Below, piece after piece: positions 11,786-22,987 of a stretch of DNA of 64,000 bases (within the stretch, counting starts at the first letter, position 1; every line of letters starts with the position of its first letter). The notes below the pieces were generated by a model, which was not told where the DNA came from, did no database searches, and saw only the letters and a program-made list of their open reading frames with translations. Origin of the DNA: Saccharum officinarum (lineage: Eukaryota > Streptophyta > Magnoliopsida > Poales > Poaceae); contig CM036201.1 in NCBI GenBank assembly GCA_020631735.1, forward strand, positions 71,939,253-72,003,252. The letters are read 5' to 3'. A program made the position numbers and the translations under genes.

Positions 11786-12360
11786 ATGACGACGACGATG
11801 GGAGTTGGCGACGAGGCCGGCGATGGTACGCAACTCCATCAGTGCTAGACGCCACGGAAATCTTGCATTACGATTTGGATCGCTGTCTAATTTACTCTCT
11901 CTCTCTCTCGCTCGGTCGTCTCTAATCTAACCATGCAGCAGCAGCAAGCAATCGACAGCCGCAGCAGATGACCATGCTGGACTGCGCCTCGGCCGTCGTC
12001 ATGTTCAAAGTAGACAACGCGCAAGCGAAGCGCCTCCCCACCGGGAAGGCCGTGCACTCCGACGCGATCCCGGCGGGCGGGCACACGTGGAGGATCAACT
12101 TCTACCCGGGCGGGATGAGGGCGACCACGGACAGGACCCTCTACGACCGCCACTGCATCGCCCTGGAGCTCCTTACGAGCGACAAGGTCGGCGGCGGCGT
12201 CGCCGCCGTGTTCGACGTGATGGTGCTGGACGACCAGGGGCAGCCGGCTCGATCTCAACTCCGTGCGGAGGACCGGGAAGATGAAGAACAACTTCTACGG
12301 CACCTTCGCGTGGTTGTTCGGCCCGGAAGGCTCAAGTTCAAATATGTGGATATTACTCAC
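11786..12360 (+). pseudogene. MATH-BTB locus C: MATH only, BTB deleted
   Basis: Exon 1 is inferred as 11786-11825 (ATG then 13 codons plus one base) with donor GTACGC. The acceptor CAG ends at 11938, and exon 2 continues in the same frame through a Gln/Ala-rich linker to MTMLDCASAVVMFKV at 11968. The MATH domain shows AVHSDAIPAGGHTWRINFYP and a DDQGQP near 12230. A frame change follows: the family-like continuation (NNFYGTFAWLFGPEG) is in the next frame. No BTB follows. Instead, sequence like the 3' flank of locus A (about 8770) appears from about 12410, so the BTB half was lost by deletion. The spliced first exon is inferred from sites and frame agreement only. Confidence 0.6.
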
Positions 12361-12635
12361 TGTTACCATAATATTTATATGTTTCATCAGTTATTCATTG
12401 GCCGGTTCTGTTGGCCCTGTCCTCTGTCTTGTAGATGGGTTAAGCACTTATGGAAAGGCTAGCGTCCGGACGTCCAACCGTAGGAGCATAGGCGCACCCA
12501 GGGCTGGCGACCCTAGGTGCCTGCCCGGGCTCCGTTGGAGGGTGGATGTGCACAGGTTGTGTGGCGTGGGCTTTTAGACAAGTGATCACAGGCACACAAA
12601 CACTGATCCGCTCAGCTTTTGTGTTAAACTTGACT

Positions 12636-12668
12636 TATTTAATAAAGTTTCCTTTTCGCAAAAAAAAA
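12636..12668 (+). mobile_element. 33-bp retroposed 3' end with 15-bp TSD
   Basis: The insert TATTTAATAAAG...followed by nine A residues is bracketed by perfect direct repeats GTGTTAAACTTGACT at 12621-12635 and 12669-12683. A polyadenylation-like AATAAA, a terminal A run and a long TSD are the marks of target-primed insertion by a LINE-type machinery, here truncated to almost nothing. Confidence 0.7.
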
Positions 12669-13254
12669 GTGTTAAACTTGACTCATCAATTGATCATTGC
12701 CCTAGCTAATCACTTATCCATGGCCCTTCCAGCAGCTGCCTCATATACTCCTTATATCGTTTTTCTACCCAAGTATACTATTGCATTTTTGTAGCAATTA
12801 CCCAAAATTATTTACGGTTGTAATGAGACAAATGTTGTAATATCTCCTTTGTCTTAGTGTATGGTGATTTTAGTTCCATAACTTTAAAGTTCTTGACTTT
12901 TATTTATATAAATGGTCAATATATTTTTATCAGTTGTTATGTTCGCCCAGGTTCTAAAAATGTTATGGGTCCGCCACTGTGTAGGAGGCGTATGGACGCT
13001 GCTCCCGTTCGAACACATCCACCGTGCCTCGTCCTGTCCCCGTGTAACAGAAGCGCGGGCGCGTAACAGGAGGACCGTTACTCGCCGCGCGGTAACAGGC
13101 AGGGGCGTGCCCCTAGTGCCCGCCTCACCCCGTCTTCGGATGCGCGTCGTGGAGGCATCTACCGGGCCTTAGGCGCCCGCATGGTGACCCACCGTGGCGC
13201 CCCAGTAGCAGCAACAGACGACTGCGGCAGGCCGTTATCTGCCAGCCTCCGGGG

Positions 13255-13660
13255 CCATTGCAACATGTGCTCTCCTAGATCTATTTTTGAAACATTCGGT
13301 TGAAACACTTGCAACATACGTCTAAAAACAGATGAAACACTTGAAACATGCATGTATAGCCATAGCAACATATGCAACATCGAGATCTACTTTTGCAACA
13401 TCCAGATGAAACATTTGTAACATACATATGAAATGCTTGAAACATGCGATTGAAACATGCATGTTATGCGACATCCAAATATATTTTTGTAATATCCAGA
13501 TGAAACACTTAAAACATACATCTAATACCACTTAAACACTTGAAACATATGCTTGCAACATGCGTATATTGTCATTGCAACATATGCAACATCTTAGATC
13601 TACTTTGGCGACATCCAGACGAAACACTTGAAACATAAGTCTGAAACACTTGTAACATAG
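13255..13660. repeat. degenerate short-period repeat (GAAACACTTGAAACATGC type)
   Basis: Variants of GAAACACTTGAAACAT, GCAACATATGCAACATC and GATCTACTTTTGCAACATCC recur about every 20-50 bases over 400 bases. Longer units recur too: AGCAACATATGCAACATC near 13366 and TGCAACATATGCAACATC near 13577. It is probably the internal repeat of the surrounding element. Confidence 0.7.
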
Positions 13661-13982
13661 TGTCGCAGGCGCAGGCCTCCCCTGTCTCCCCTTATGCGAC
13701 AAGTAAGGTGGATGGCGGCACGGCGCGGAATGGTGCCATAGGAGCGAAAAATGGCGCAGAGATGGGGAGAAAAGGAGTAGAGGATTGACGAAGACTTGCA
13801 AAGTGCATGCGGGAAGGCTAAGAGGAAGGGAGAGTAGGAGGGCGACGGGGCCTATATTGCGTCCAGAATGTTCTCTAGTGGATGGAAAGGCCCACCAGCC
13901 TGCCGCGTTGTTCCATGGGCGGGCCGATATATATATTTTGTGCAGTCCATGGTTGGACGAAAGCATCCGTCCGTCCGGATCT

Positions 13983-14487
13983 GGTAAGCAGCATTACCGA
14001 AGCACTTAAGCTTTGAATCCTTTTGAGATGTTTATTACACTCTTCCTTGCTATACTATTAACCATATATATTCTTAGTACTACAGTTTTGCAAGGTTTTA
14101 CTAATTATTTGATTCAGCTTGGTGTTACTGAAATGAATTGCGTCCCTTCCTCCCTGATGTGCTTAGCAAGGGTTAGAGATATATAGAGCGAGTAGTGCCA
14201 GGTTTTATGTAAACCTGAAGCTAATTATTAATCTTCAGATTGGTGGACCACTATGGGTGGATGTGGATTGCTTGCTGGAGGAAACAACATCTGAATTTGA
14301 CTGTTGCAATAATGGTACCATTCATGAAAACATTTTGAGCCTTCAACTTGTAGACAATTTGGTTGAACTAGCAGTCTAGCTCTAGCACACCACATAAGAA
14401 AAGGACCCGTAAAAATCTAAGCCAATCCAAACTACATACACATGTCCAATCTGATATTCTGATGGCAGGCAAATTGACAGCCCCCTG
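13983..14487. other. intergenic left flank of the copia insertion
   Basis: A 47-codon open stretch on the plus strand (about 14239-14379, preceded by an acceptor-like TTCAG) reads GGPLWVDVDCLLEE and on, and ends in TAG. I do not recognise it. Nothing else stands out. The last five bases, CCCTG, are the left TSD of the copia element. Confidence 0.35.
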
Positions 14488-14913
14488 TGTTAGGGTTTTG
14501 ATCTCTCCTCCTATTGGACCCAACGGCCCATTAGGGACCTTGATCCGCTCCTTGATCGGGGGAGCCCAACCCACCTATGGTTGGAGGGCCCCTGTCACGT
14601 GCGGTAAATAAATAGAGGTGGGAGGCCGGGGCACGGGACACAAGGTTCACCGCCGCCACTGTTCCCACCTACAAACCCTAGACCCTACTCCGATTACAGG
14701 GACCGCACAAGTGACGGGAAGCCCTTCTCCGCCGCCACTGCGCCTCCAACCTCGCCATGGCGGACTCCAGCACCTCGGCGCCTAAAACTGACGGTCGACA
14801 CTTCTCCCTATCTCCTTCTTTTCTCATCTTGCATAAAGGACAAGCTCTTCCTCTCGTTTTAGTTAAGTATCGATTAATCTCACAATTAGTAGATCTAACT
14901 GTGGAACTAAACA
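14488..14913 (+). repeat. 5' LTR of the copia element
   Basis: Starts TGTTAGGG and ends CTAAACA. It contains GGTAAATAAATAGAGG (a TATA-like region near 14605) and the start codon at 14757 from which Gag appears to be translated. Confidence 0.93.
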
Positions 14914-17900
14914 TTGGTATCAGAGCCACCTAACAGTGGATTAGATCGAGTACAGTTTTTGATAAGAAACCCTATTCTAGGGTTAGCCGCTGAGCGACAT
15001 GCCATGAGCATCGTCCCGGGCTAATTAGAAATTAGAAGAATGCGAAACCCTAACCCTAGAACCCGTGCGGCTTAGTGATAAGAAAACAAAAACCGGATCA
15101 AAAGGGGTTGAAAATACTACCTTACCGAAGCTAAGACCCCGCCGGTGGTAAGAAAACCGGCCGGTGATCTCTCGGTCGCCGCCGGCCTAAATAAGTCCCG
15201 CGCGGGTGCTCCTTGGCACCGCCCGTGATGCCGCTCGACGGCGGTGTGCTCAGCCGTGGGCGAGCACGCCCGCCGGCGAAGGGGGTCACAGCGGCGCCAT
15301 CCTCCTCCGACGACGAACGGAGCTCCTGGCGGCTGGCTGCTGCGTTTTCGGTGTGAGAAGGGGAAAGGGAGAAGTTCGGTTAGGGTTTCATGAAGCCGGC
15401 TTGGTTTTATTGCCGCGAGATCACCGGGTAGCCGTCTGATCCGAACCGACGGCTCAGATCAACGCCTCAGACGGGCCGGCGGGGGAGGGGAGCGCGGCCC
15501 ATGCCTGCTTTCCCGGCCCAGGCCCACGTTGCGGCCTAGGGCGCGGGGGCAGGGCGCGCGCGCCGCGGTCGCGGGCCGCATCCGCGGCTGGGCCATTTGG
15601 TTTGCCGCGACCCAAGTGAGTTTTTCTATTTTCTTATGTTTTTCCCAAATCCGACGCAATAGGCCGGACTGGGCCAGAATAAACGCCTCCACCCGCCACT
15701 TTTAGCCCATTTAAATCAGTGCAGATTTTATTTTTCAGAAATTTGTTTTAGCATAAGTATTTTCATGTGTTTGAAATTAGTCAAATCTTTATCAAAATTG
15801 ATAATTTTCTTAGTGACAATATTAGAGATGTTTCTAGAATTAAGAATTAGTTTAGTTTATCCACGTTTTTCCGCTGCTCAGTAAGAATAATTTGCTCCTT
15901 AACTATATTCGAACCAACGAAAGATTTAGTGATGGGGCAAATTCAAGAAATTAGAAAATTTTTATAATATTGTTATTTTCTGACCAGCGTCGATTATATC
16001 AATATTATAATTGCTTAATCCGTCAGTTATTGTGCATTATTTCTAAATCTTGCCCAACGGTGATATAGATTTAATGTACAAAGGATTGTATGTATTAATA
16101 CTGACCAACGTTGTATTAATACATGCAATTTCAAATTCAGTTACTCCCTTTTACTAAGTTTACTCACCATTTATTTTTTTTTTAATATGAATTTCAGGAC
16201 TCACCAACTGGGTGCAGATGGTTCCGAAACTTAACGGGACCAACTATAAGACGTGGCGTGAGCAGTATGAATTAGCCCTTGTCATGACTGACAATGACTT
16301 AGCTCTCAATGAACCGTGCCCTCAGGAACCTGAGGAACCGGTCATTGCACAAAATGAGACTGATGAAGCGTTTGCTACACGCAAGCGTGAACATGCATCA
16401 GTGAGGATGTCCTATGATCTTGCAAAGAAAAAAATGGGACAACTCCAATAAGAAATGTCTGACATTGGCTAAATCAACTATTTCTGAGCCCATCAGAGGA
16501 TCACTGCCTGAGTGCACCACCATCACTGAGTATTTAGAAAAAGTCAAAACTCAGTTTCATGGTACAACTAAGACTCAAGCCAGTGTGCTTATTAGAGAGT
16601 TTATAAATAAGAAATACACTGGTGGTGGTGTTAGAGAGCACATACTGAGGATGAACACCTTGGCATCTAAGCTCGCATCAATGAAGATGGTTCTTCCAGA
16701 TCCATTTGTCGTTCATGTGATCATAGCTTCTTTGCCAAAGGAGTTTGAAGCCTTTGTTGTGCACTACAACATGGCACCTGAGGACTAGAACATTGAGAAG
16801 CTCCTTGGACAAGCCACTCAGGAGGAGGAAAGACTTAAGGAATCACGGGGAGACTCTGCTCTTTTCGTGAAGCATAACAACAATAAGAAGTTTCACCATA
16901 AGAATGCCAGACCAAAAGGGAAACCAAAGTGGGATGGCAGCTCTTCCTCCAGCGCTCAGGCACCAAACTCTCAGGGTAAAGCCCCTCAGAACCCTCAGAC
17001 TCAGAATTCTCAGAACAACAACGGGGCTCAGGACCAAAACAGGCCACAAAACCCACTCCGCAAGAAGCCCTGGCTAGCACCGGATCAGTGCATGTTCTGT
17101 GAGAAAACAGGTCACATGCAAAAGGATTGCCTTGGTTTCTTGAAGTACCTCAACAGGAATGGTGAGGATTTAGTTACATTTATAGATGAATCCTTATATA
17201 TTAGTTATGCTAAATCTACTTGGTGGATTGACTCAGGTGCAACAATTCATGTTGCCAATTCTTTACAGGGATTCCATACGAGGAGAACCCTGCAAAGAGG
17301 CGAAAGAACAATTAAGGTGGCAAATGGAGTACAAGCCGACGTCAAAGCCACTGGCGATTTGACTTTAGCATTATTAGATGGTTTTATACTTAGGCTTTCT
17401 GATGTACTCTATGTTCCTTCTTTGCATCGAAACTTAATAAGTGTTAGTAAATTAGATGATGATGGATTGGCTTGCCATTTTGGAAATGGCAGATGTAAGA
17501 TACTTTCTAATGATAAGTGTGTTGGTCTTGCCTTCCGACAAGACAAACTTTATTTGTTATCAGTCTCTGAGAATATTTATGCTATATCTGTTGAGAATGA
17601 AAAAGTTCCATCGTCTACGAATGTAAATAGAAAGCGTAAGAATATTCAGATTGACTCTTCGAAACTGTGGCATTGTAGATTAGGCCACATTTCGAGGGGA
17701 GAATTGATAGATTAGTCAAGGCTGAAATTCTTCCGCCATTAGAACTCTCAGAATTAGATCAGTGCATTGATTGTATTAAGGGTAAGTATGTTAAGAAAGT
17801 TAAGAAAGATGCCAAACGAAGTGCAGGGAATTTAGAAATAATCCACACAGACATTTGTGGACCATTTCCTGTTAAGAGTGTGGATGGTTATGATTCATTC

Positions 17901-20462
17901 ATAACCTTCACTGATGATTATTTGCGTTTTGGTTATATTTATCCAATAAGAGAAAGATCAGAAGCATTAGATAAGTTTAAGATATTTAAGGCAGAAGTAG
18001 AAAATCAGCATAATAAGAAGATCAAAATAGTAAGATCAGACCGTGGTGGGGAATATTATGGGCGACATACCCCGTATGGCCAAGTTCCGGGACCTTTTGC
18101 AAAGTTCCTTCAGGAAAATGGCATAGTTGCCCAGTATTCCATGCCAGGGGATCCTCAGCAGAATGGAGTGGCTGAGAGAAGAAACCGTACCTTAATGGAT
18201 ATGGTAAGAAGTATGATTAGCTACTCCACCCTACCAGTAAGTTTGTGGATGGAGGCGTTGAAAACCGCCATTCACATTCTTAATCGTGTTCCAAGTAAGT
18301 CGGTGCCTAAAACACCGTACGAGCTATGGACCGGCAGAGTACCCTCACTTAAGTATTTAAGGGTGTGGGGCTGTCCTGCTGAGGCTAAGATATTTAACCC
18401 AAATTTAGGAAAATTAGATCCTAAGACAGTTAGTTGTCATTTCATTGGCTACCCAGATAGGTCAAAAGGTTACCGCTTTTACTGCCCTGACAGGCATACT
18501 AAGTTTGTGGAAACCAGACATGCTGAGTTCTTAGAAGATGATTTGATAAGGGGGAGCAAGGTAGCACAAGAGATTAATTTAGAGGAGAAAAGGGTTTATG
18601 CCCCTACTCCAATGCTTCAGGAACAATTCTTTGTGCTACCCATAGCTGTTGCACCAACAGTGCTAGACACTACAGTGCCAGCACCGGTTGTTAGTCCTTC
18701 GTTGCCGACATCTAATGAAAATCTGGAACCTGTCCTTCAGGATCCATTAGAACAGCACGTCGAGCATCAGGAAGAACAACAACAAACCCAAATAGCGCCA
18801 AATGATCAGAATCTTAGAAGATCAGAAAGAGTTAGAAGATCAGCTATTTCAGATGATTATGAGGTTTATGAAACCGAAGAATTTCATATGGAGGATGATC
18901 CCACTACATATGAACAAGCCATGAGAAGCGAACACTGTGAGAAGTGGTTAGAAGCCATGAGAGATGAAATAAGGTCCATGGATTCCAATAAAGTTTGGGA
19001 ACTGATGGAAATTCCTAAGGGAGCTAAGAAGGTTGGTTGTAAATGGGTTTATAAAACTAAGTATGACTCCCAAGGGAATGTTGAAAGACGTAAGGCGCGA
19101 CTCGTGGCAAAAGGCTTTACTCAGAGAGAAGGAATTGATTACAATGAGACTTTTTCTCCGGTCTCATGTAAAGATTCTTTTAGAATAATAATGGCACTAG
19201 TAGCACATTTTGATTTAGAATTACATCAGATGGATGTTAAGACGACATTCCTAAATGGGGATCTTGAGGAAGATGTCTACATGGCACAACTGAAAGGTTT
19301 TGTCATGGAAGGAAATGAGAACATGGGGTGCCGCCTAAGGAAGTCTATTTATGGACTTAAACAAGCTTCAAGACAGTGGTATTTGAAGTTTGATAGTACA
19401 ATAAGAAAGTTTGGGTTTAAGGCAAATGTAGAGGACAATTGCGTTTATGTAAAGTTTAAGAATTCTAAGTTCATCTTCTTGGTCCTATATGTGGATGATA
19501 TTTTTCTAGCAAGCAGTGATGTCACTCTACTAATGGAGACTAAGAAGTTCTTGTCCTCGCATTTTGATATGAAAGACCTCGGTGAAGCCTCTTTTGTTCT
19601 GGGGATTGAGATTCACCGTGATAGAAATAGAGGGGTATTAGGGCTGTCACAAAAGGCATACATAGAAAAGATTCTTAAGAAATATAGTATGCACAAGTGC
19701 AGTCCATCACCTGCACCCATAGTCAAGGGCGATAAGTATGGGGAACACCAGTGTCCCAAGAATCAGATCGAGCTCGAGCAAATGAGATCAGTACCTTATG
19801 CTTCAGCCGTCGGAAGCTTACAATATGCTCAAATTTGTACTCGCCCTGACATAGCGTTTGTTACCGGGTTACTTGGCAGATATCAGAAAAATCCAGGTGC
19901 AGAACACTGGAAGTTAGTTAAGAAAGTCTTGCGTTACTTGCAGGGCACTAAAGGCTTCATGCTAAGTTATAATAAGACGGACTCCCTTGAGATAGTGGGG
20001 TTCTCAGATTCAGATTATGCGGGGGATGAAAGGAAATCCACGTCAGGCTACATATTCACCCTCGCAGGTGGAGCCATATCGTGGAAAAGCTCCAAACAGA
20101 CTCTCGTCACGTCATCGACGATGTACGCTGAGTTTGTAGCATGTTATGAGGCCTCGGGGCAGGTGAGTTGGCTTAAGAAGTTTTTGCCCGGATTAAGAGT
20201 GGTAGATAGCATTGAGAGACCACTTAAGTTATACTGCGATAATAATCCCGCAGTTGAATATGCTCACAATAATAGGTCAAGTGGTGCTGCCAAACACATT
20301 GACATCAAGTACTATGTTGTAAAAGAGAAAGTTCAGGATCATGTTATAAGTCTTGAGTATATTAAGACGGATAATATGTTAGCGGATCCGCTCACAAAAG
20401 GCCTACCACCCAACGTGTTTAGAAAACACCTAGCCGGCATGGGGTTAAGGGAAAGCCTATGA
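14757..20462 (+). pseudogene. copia gag-pol, spliced start, broken at three points
   Basis: Exon 1 is inferred at 14757-14793 inside the LTR (MADSSTSAPKTD plus one base). The acceptor TTTCAG ends at 16197, and exon 2 continues in frame into LNGTNYKTWREQYELAL, a UBN2-type Gag start. A zinc knuckle CX2CX4HX4C lies at 17089-17130, the protease DSGA at about 17230 and the GAG-pre-integrase LWHCRLGH at about 17670. Integrase follows with [16 protein letters not shown] and [13 protein letters not shown]; then reverse transcriptase with [12 protein letters not shown] near 19490, and RNase H with SDSDYAGD and KSTSGY to the stop at 20462. Breaks: one extra A in the run at 16428-16434, TAG at 16786-16788 at a position where Trp is likely ancestral, and a one-base loss at about 17699. 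An autonomous product is therefore unlikely from this copy. Confidence 0.88.
14915..14927 (+). other. copia primer-binding site
   Basis: TGGTATCAGAGCC follows the LTR by one base and is complementary to the 3' end of plant initiator tRNA-Met. Confidence 0.9.
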
Positions 20463-20649
20463 TTCCTGAACACTTAGGGCCCTTTTAGTTAGAACTTTAT
20501 CTCAAATTAGAGAGATGTACTGTAGTCGTCAAGTCCAACAGAAATTGTTTCTGTGACGACGAGACGCGCTCTGCGCATTTCTTTATAATGAGACGGAGTT
20601 AAGTATTTAAATTAAGAATAAGACAAGGTTAAGATAAGTTATTAGAAGA

Positions 20650-20664
20650 GATCAAGGGGGAGAA
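20650..20664 (+). other. polypurine tract
   Basis: GATCAAGGGGGAGAA immediately precedes the 3' LTR, as expected for the plus-strand primer. Confidence 0.85.
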
Positions 20665-21090
20665 TGTTAGGGTTTTGATCTCTCCTCCTATTGGACCCAA
20701 CGGCCCATTAGGGACCTTGATCCGCTCCTTGATCGGGGGAGCCCAACCCACCTATGGTTGGAGGGCCCCTGTCACGTGCGGTAAATAAATAGAGGTGGGA
20801 GGCCGGGGCACGGGACACAAGGTTCACCGCCGCCACTGTTCCCACCTACAAACCCTAGACCCTACTCCGATTACAGGGACCGCACAAGTGACGGGAAGCC
20901 CTTCTCCGCCGCCACTGCGCCTCCAACCTCGCCATGGCGGACTCCAGCACCTCGGCGCCTAAAACTGACGGTCGACACTTCTCCCTATCTCCTTCTTTTC
21001 TCATCTTGCATAAAGGACAAGCTCTTCCTCTCGTTTTAGTTAAGTATCGATTAATCTCACTGTTAGTAGATCTAACTGTAGAACTAAACA
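20665..21090 (+). repeat. 3' LTR of the copia element
   Basis: Same 426 bases as the 5' LTR except CACTGTTAG for CACAATTAG and CTGTAGAAC for CTGTGGAAC near the end. It carries the same ATG and splice-donor candidate (20934 and 20971), so in principle it could trap downstream exons. Confidence 0.93.
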
Positions 21091-21095
21091 CCCTG

Positions 21096-22061
21096 CAGAT
21101 CTCCTTAGTTCTTACACTCTGTGCACTGTGCTCGCCTCCATAGTAGTGAGTAGGTCCTTTTATATCATAGAAATTTTACAGACATCAAATTATTTTTTTA
21201 TTCAAAAAATGCATGACACATGAAAAATTCTCGCGTCCCAAACGGGTCTAATAAACCTCAGTCCATGCGTTCAGGGGACTAAACCTCAGGGAAGCAGCGG
21301 ACTACCTCGTGGGCCTTTCGTCGGTCTACTCAAGTCCATTTCCGCTCATTGAACAGCTTGAGCGGTGCACCGCCGACCGTAATTTGGGCCTCACTGGCCC
21401 ACAGAGCAGTTGGCGGCCGCGAGGCGAGACCTAGTAGGCAAGCTGGCCGCCATCGGCTGCGTGTGCGAGCGGGGGGAAGCGGAGGCTCGTCGGGACGTGC
21501 CGCGGAGCCATCGGCCTATTGCGACATTAGGCGCTTCCAGCGGAGGAGGCGAGGACGGAGGATTCTCTCTCCGCTCCGGCAAATCAAAGGTGAAAGCAGC
21601 TGCCGAGGGAGCGTGCGTGCGAGCGCCACCGGAGAACCTGAAGCGATAGGAAAGGGACCTGTTGATCAGCCGGCGGCGTCCCGTCTCCGGTCGCCACCAC
21701 CAGCCGCACTCCCACCGGCAGCGCCAGCACCTCCGTCTGCATACAGTGAGTGCCCCCTGTTAAGTTCCTGATTTTATTTTTTTTTCTACTTTGTGAATAG
21801 GTGTGGTGTTTATGCATTCTAGAGCTAATCAAGTATTACAACATGTAATTTGCCACTATTTTTGGCTCCCAATTATTCAGTGACCTAGAGAAGCCGTACG
21901 GCAGGCGCCCCTGTTCAGTTCCTTTTTTTTAACATTGTGTTTATGAATTCTGTATAAGGGCTAATCAAGTATTACAACATGTAACTTTGCCATTATTTTT
22001 GCCCCCCAATTATTCAGTGAACAAGATAATCCGTACGGCAGGACCGGAGTCGTGGACCACC
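21096..22061 (+). other. 5' leader and leader intron of MATH-BTB locus D
   Basis: A GC-rich leader from about 21350 ends at 21745, where a donor GTGAGT follows. The acceptor TTATTCAG ends at 22017, 44 bases before the ATG. The intron contains a tandem duplication of about 136 bases that repeats its own 3' end: GCTAATCAAGTATTACAACA at 21823 and 21959, each followed by an ATTATTCAGTGA acceptor. Loci F and H have equivalent leaders with the same kind of donor. Exon assignment is inferred from this shared layout. Confidence 0.55.
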
Positions 22062-22987
22062 ATGGTTAATTCCGCGGCCGTCGAGTTCAAGGTGGACTAC
22101 GAACAAACCAAGGACCTCGCTCCAGGCAAGGCCATCCACTCCGACGCCATCTCGGCCGGCGGGCACGTGTGGAGGATAAACTGGTACCCTCGTGGGATCG
22201 CTGGCAATGGCAGCATGAGGGGTGTCAGTATGATGGTTGAGCTCATGAGCAAATCTGGGAGTGCTGAGGGGTGTCAGTATTCTCCCATGTCTTTCAAAGT
22301 GGCTTTCACAAGTGTGGGTGGGTTTGTCTGTTGGAACAAACCGACCTGTTAAATTACGTGATTGACGGGCACATCACTGCCTATTGTACCATCACGGTGT
22401 TACACGACAGCTCTATTATTCCTGTGCCATCTTCGGACATCGGAAAACATCTTGGCTCATTGCTTGATAGCACGGATGGGGCAGATGTGTCATTCATGGT
22501 TGATGGAGAGACATTCCATGCACATAGAGCGGTGCTTGCTGCCCGCTCACCGGTCTTCAGAGCGGAGCTACTTGGTTCGATGTCCGAGGCTACAATGTCA
22601 TCCATCACCCTACATGACATTGCCCCTGCAACATTCGGAATCATGCTCCGGTTTATGTACACAGATTCCTTTCCAGGAGATAACGAACTTGGGGACCCTC
22701 CTACCGAGATGTTTAAGCATCTGCTAGCTGCTGCTGACAGGTATGCATTGGACCGACTGAAGAATATGTGTGCCCAAAAGCTGTGGGAAAATGTCTCAGT
22801 GGATACAGTAGGCGATGTTTTAGCTTGTGCCGAGATCTACAATTATCCTGAACTGAAGAGCAAGTGCATTGAATTTGTTGTGGCTGAGAAAAATTTCAAG
22901 AAGGCAGTGTTAACAGAAAGCTTCATGCAGTTGGGGCTGAAGTTCCCATCTATTGTTGCTGAGGTGCGAGAGAGAGTTGGTACATGA
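22062..22987 (+). pseudogene. MATH-BTB locus D, frameshifted in MATH
   Basis: ATG 22062 begins MVNSAAVEFKVDYEQTK, then AIHSDAISAGGHVWRINWYP, a typical MATH start. After about 22265 the frame is lost. The late MATH strand (SHVFQSGFHKCGWVCLLEQTDL) and the entire BTB (DVSFMVDGETFHAHRAVLAARSPVF is the core, here in pieces; MYTDSFPGDNE; BACK-like tail) lie in another frame and end at TGA 22987. A 14-base repeat AGGGGTGTCAGTAT at about 22219 and 22268 flanks the break, so a repeat-mediated rearrangement or deletion is likely. The BTB half has no other lesion, but has no in-frame ATG before its core. Confidence 0.8.

Larger units (their letters stand above)
12457..13982. mobile_element. putative non-autonomous DNA transposon
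   Basis: The left boundary GGCTAGCGTCCGGACGTCC and the right boundary, whose reverse complement reads ATCCGGACGGACGGATGC, look like degraded inverted ends, and both are followed inward by CGTCCAACC. The interior holds a GC-rich part (12960-13260) and a short-period repeat block (13255-13660). No transposase is visible. Boundaries are approximate. Confidence 0.45.
14488..21090 (+). mobile_element. complete Ty1-copia retrotransposon
   Basis: The LTRs at 14488-14913 and 20665-21090 are both 426 bp, and five-base duplications CCCTG flank the element (14483-14487 and 21091-21095). Order is LTR, primer site, leader with apparent intron, Gag, protease, integrase, reverse transcriptase, RNase H, polypurine tract, LTR, which is the copia order. 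By eye the LTRs differ at only three positions, all within the last ~30 bases. With a commonly used grass rate this would mean a few hundred thousand years. The coding region nevertheless carries two frameshifts and one stop. Confidence 0.95.

Noticed and set aside
13255..13660. CRISPR-like regular repeats
   Set aside because: Spacing is irregular, repeats are degenerate with no unique spacers, and this is plant nuclear DNA.
16867..20462. Copia element as a functional autonomous retrotransposon
   Set aside because: Two frameshifts and a stop in gag-pol, despite nearly identical LTRs.
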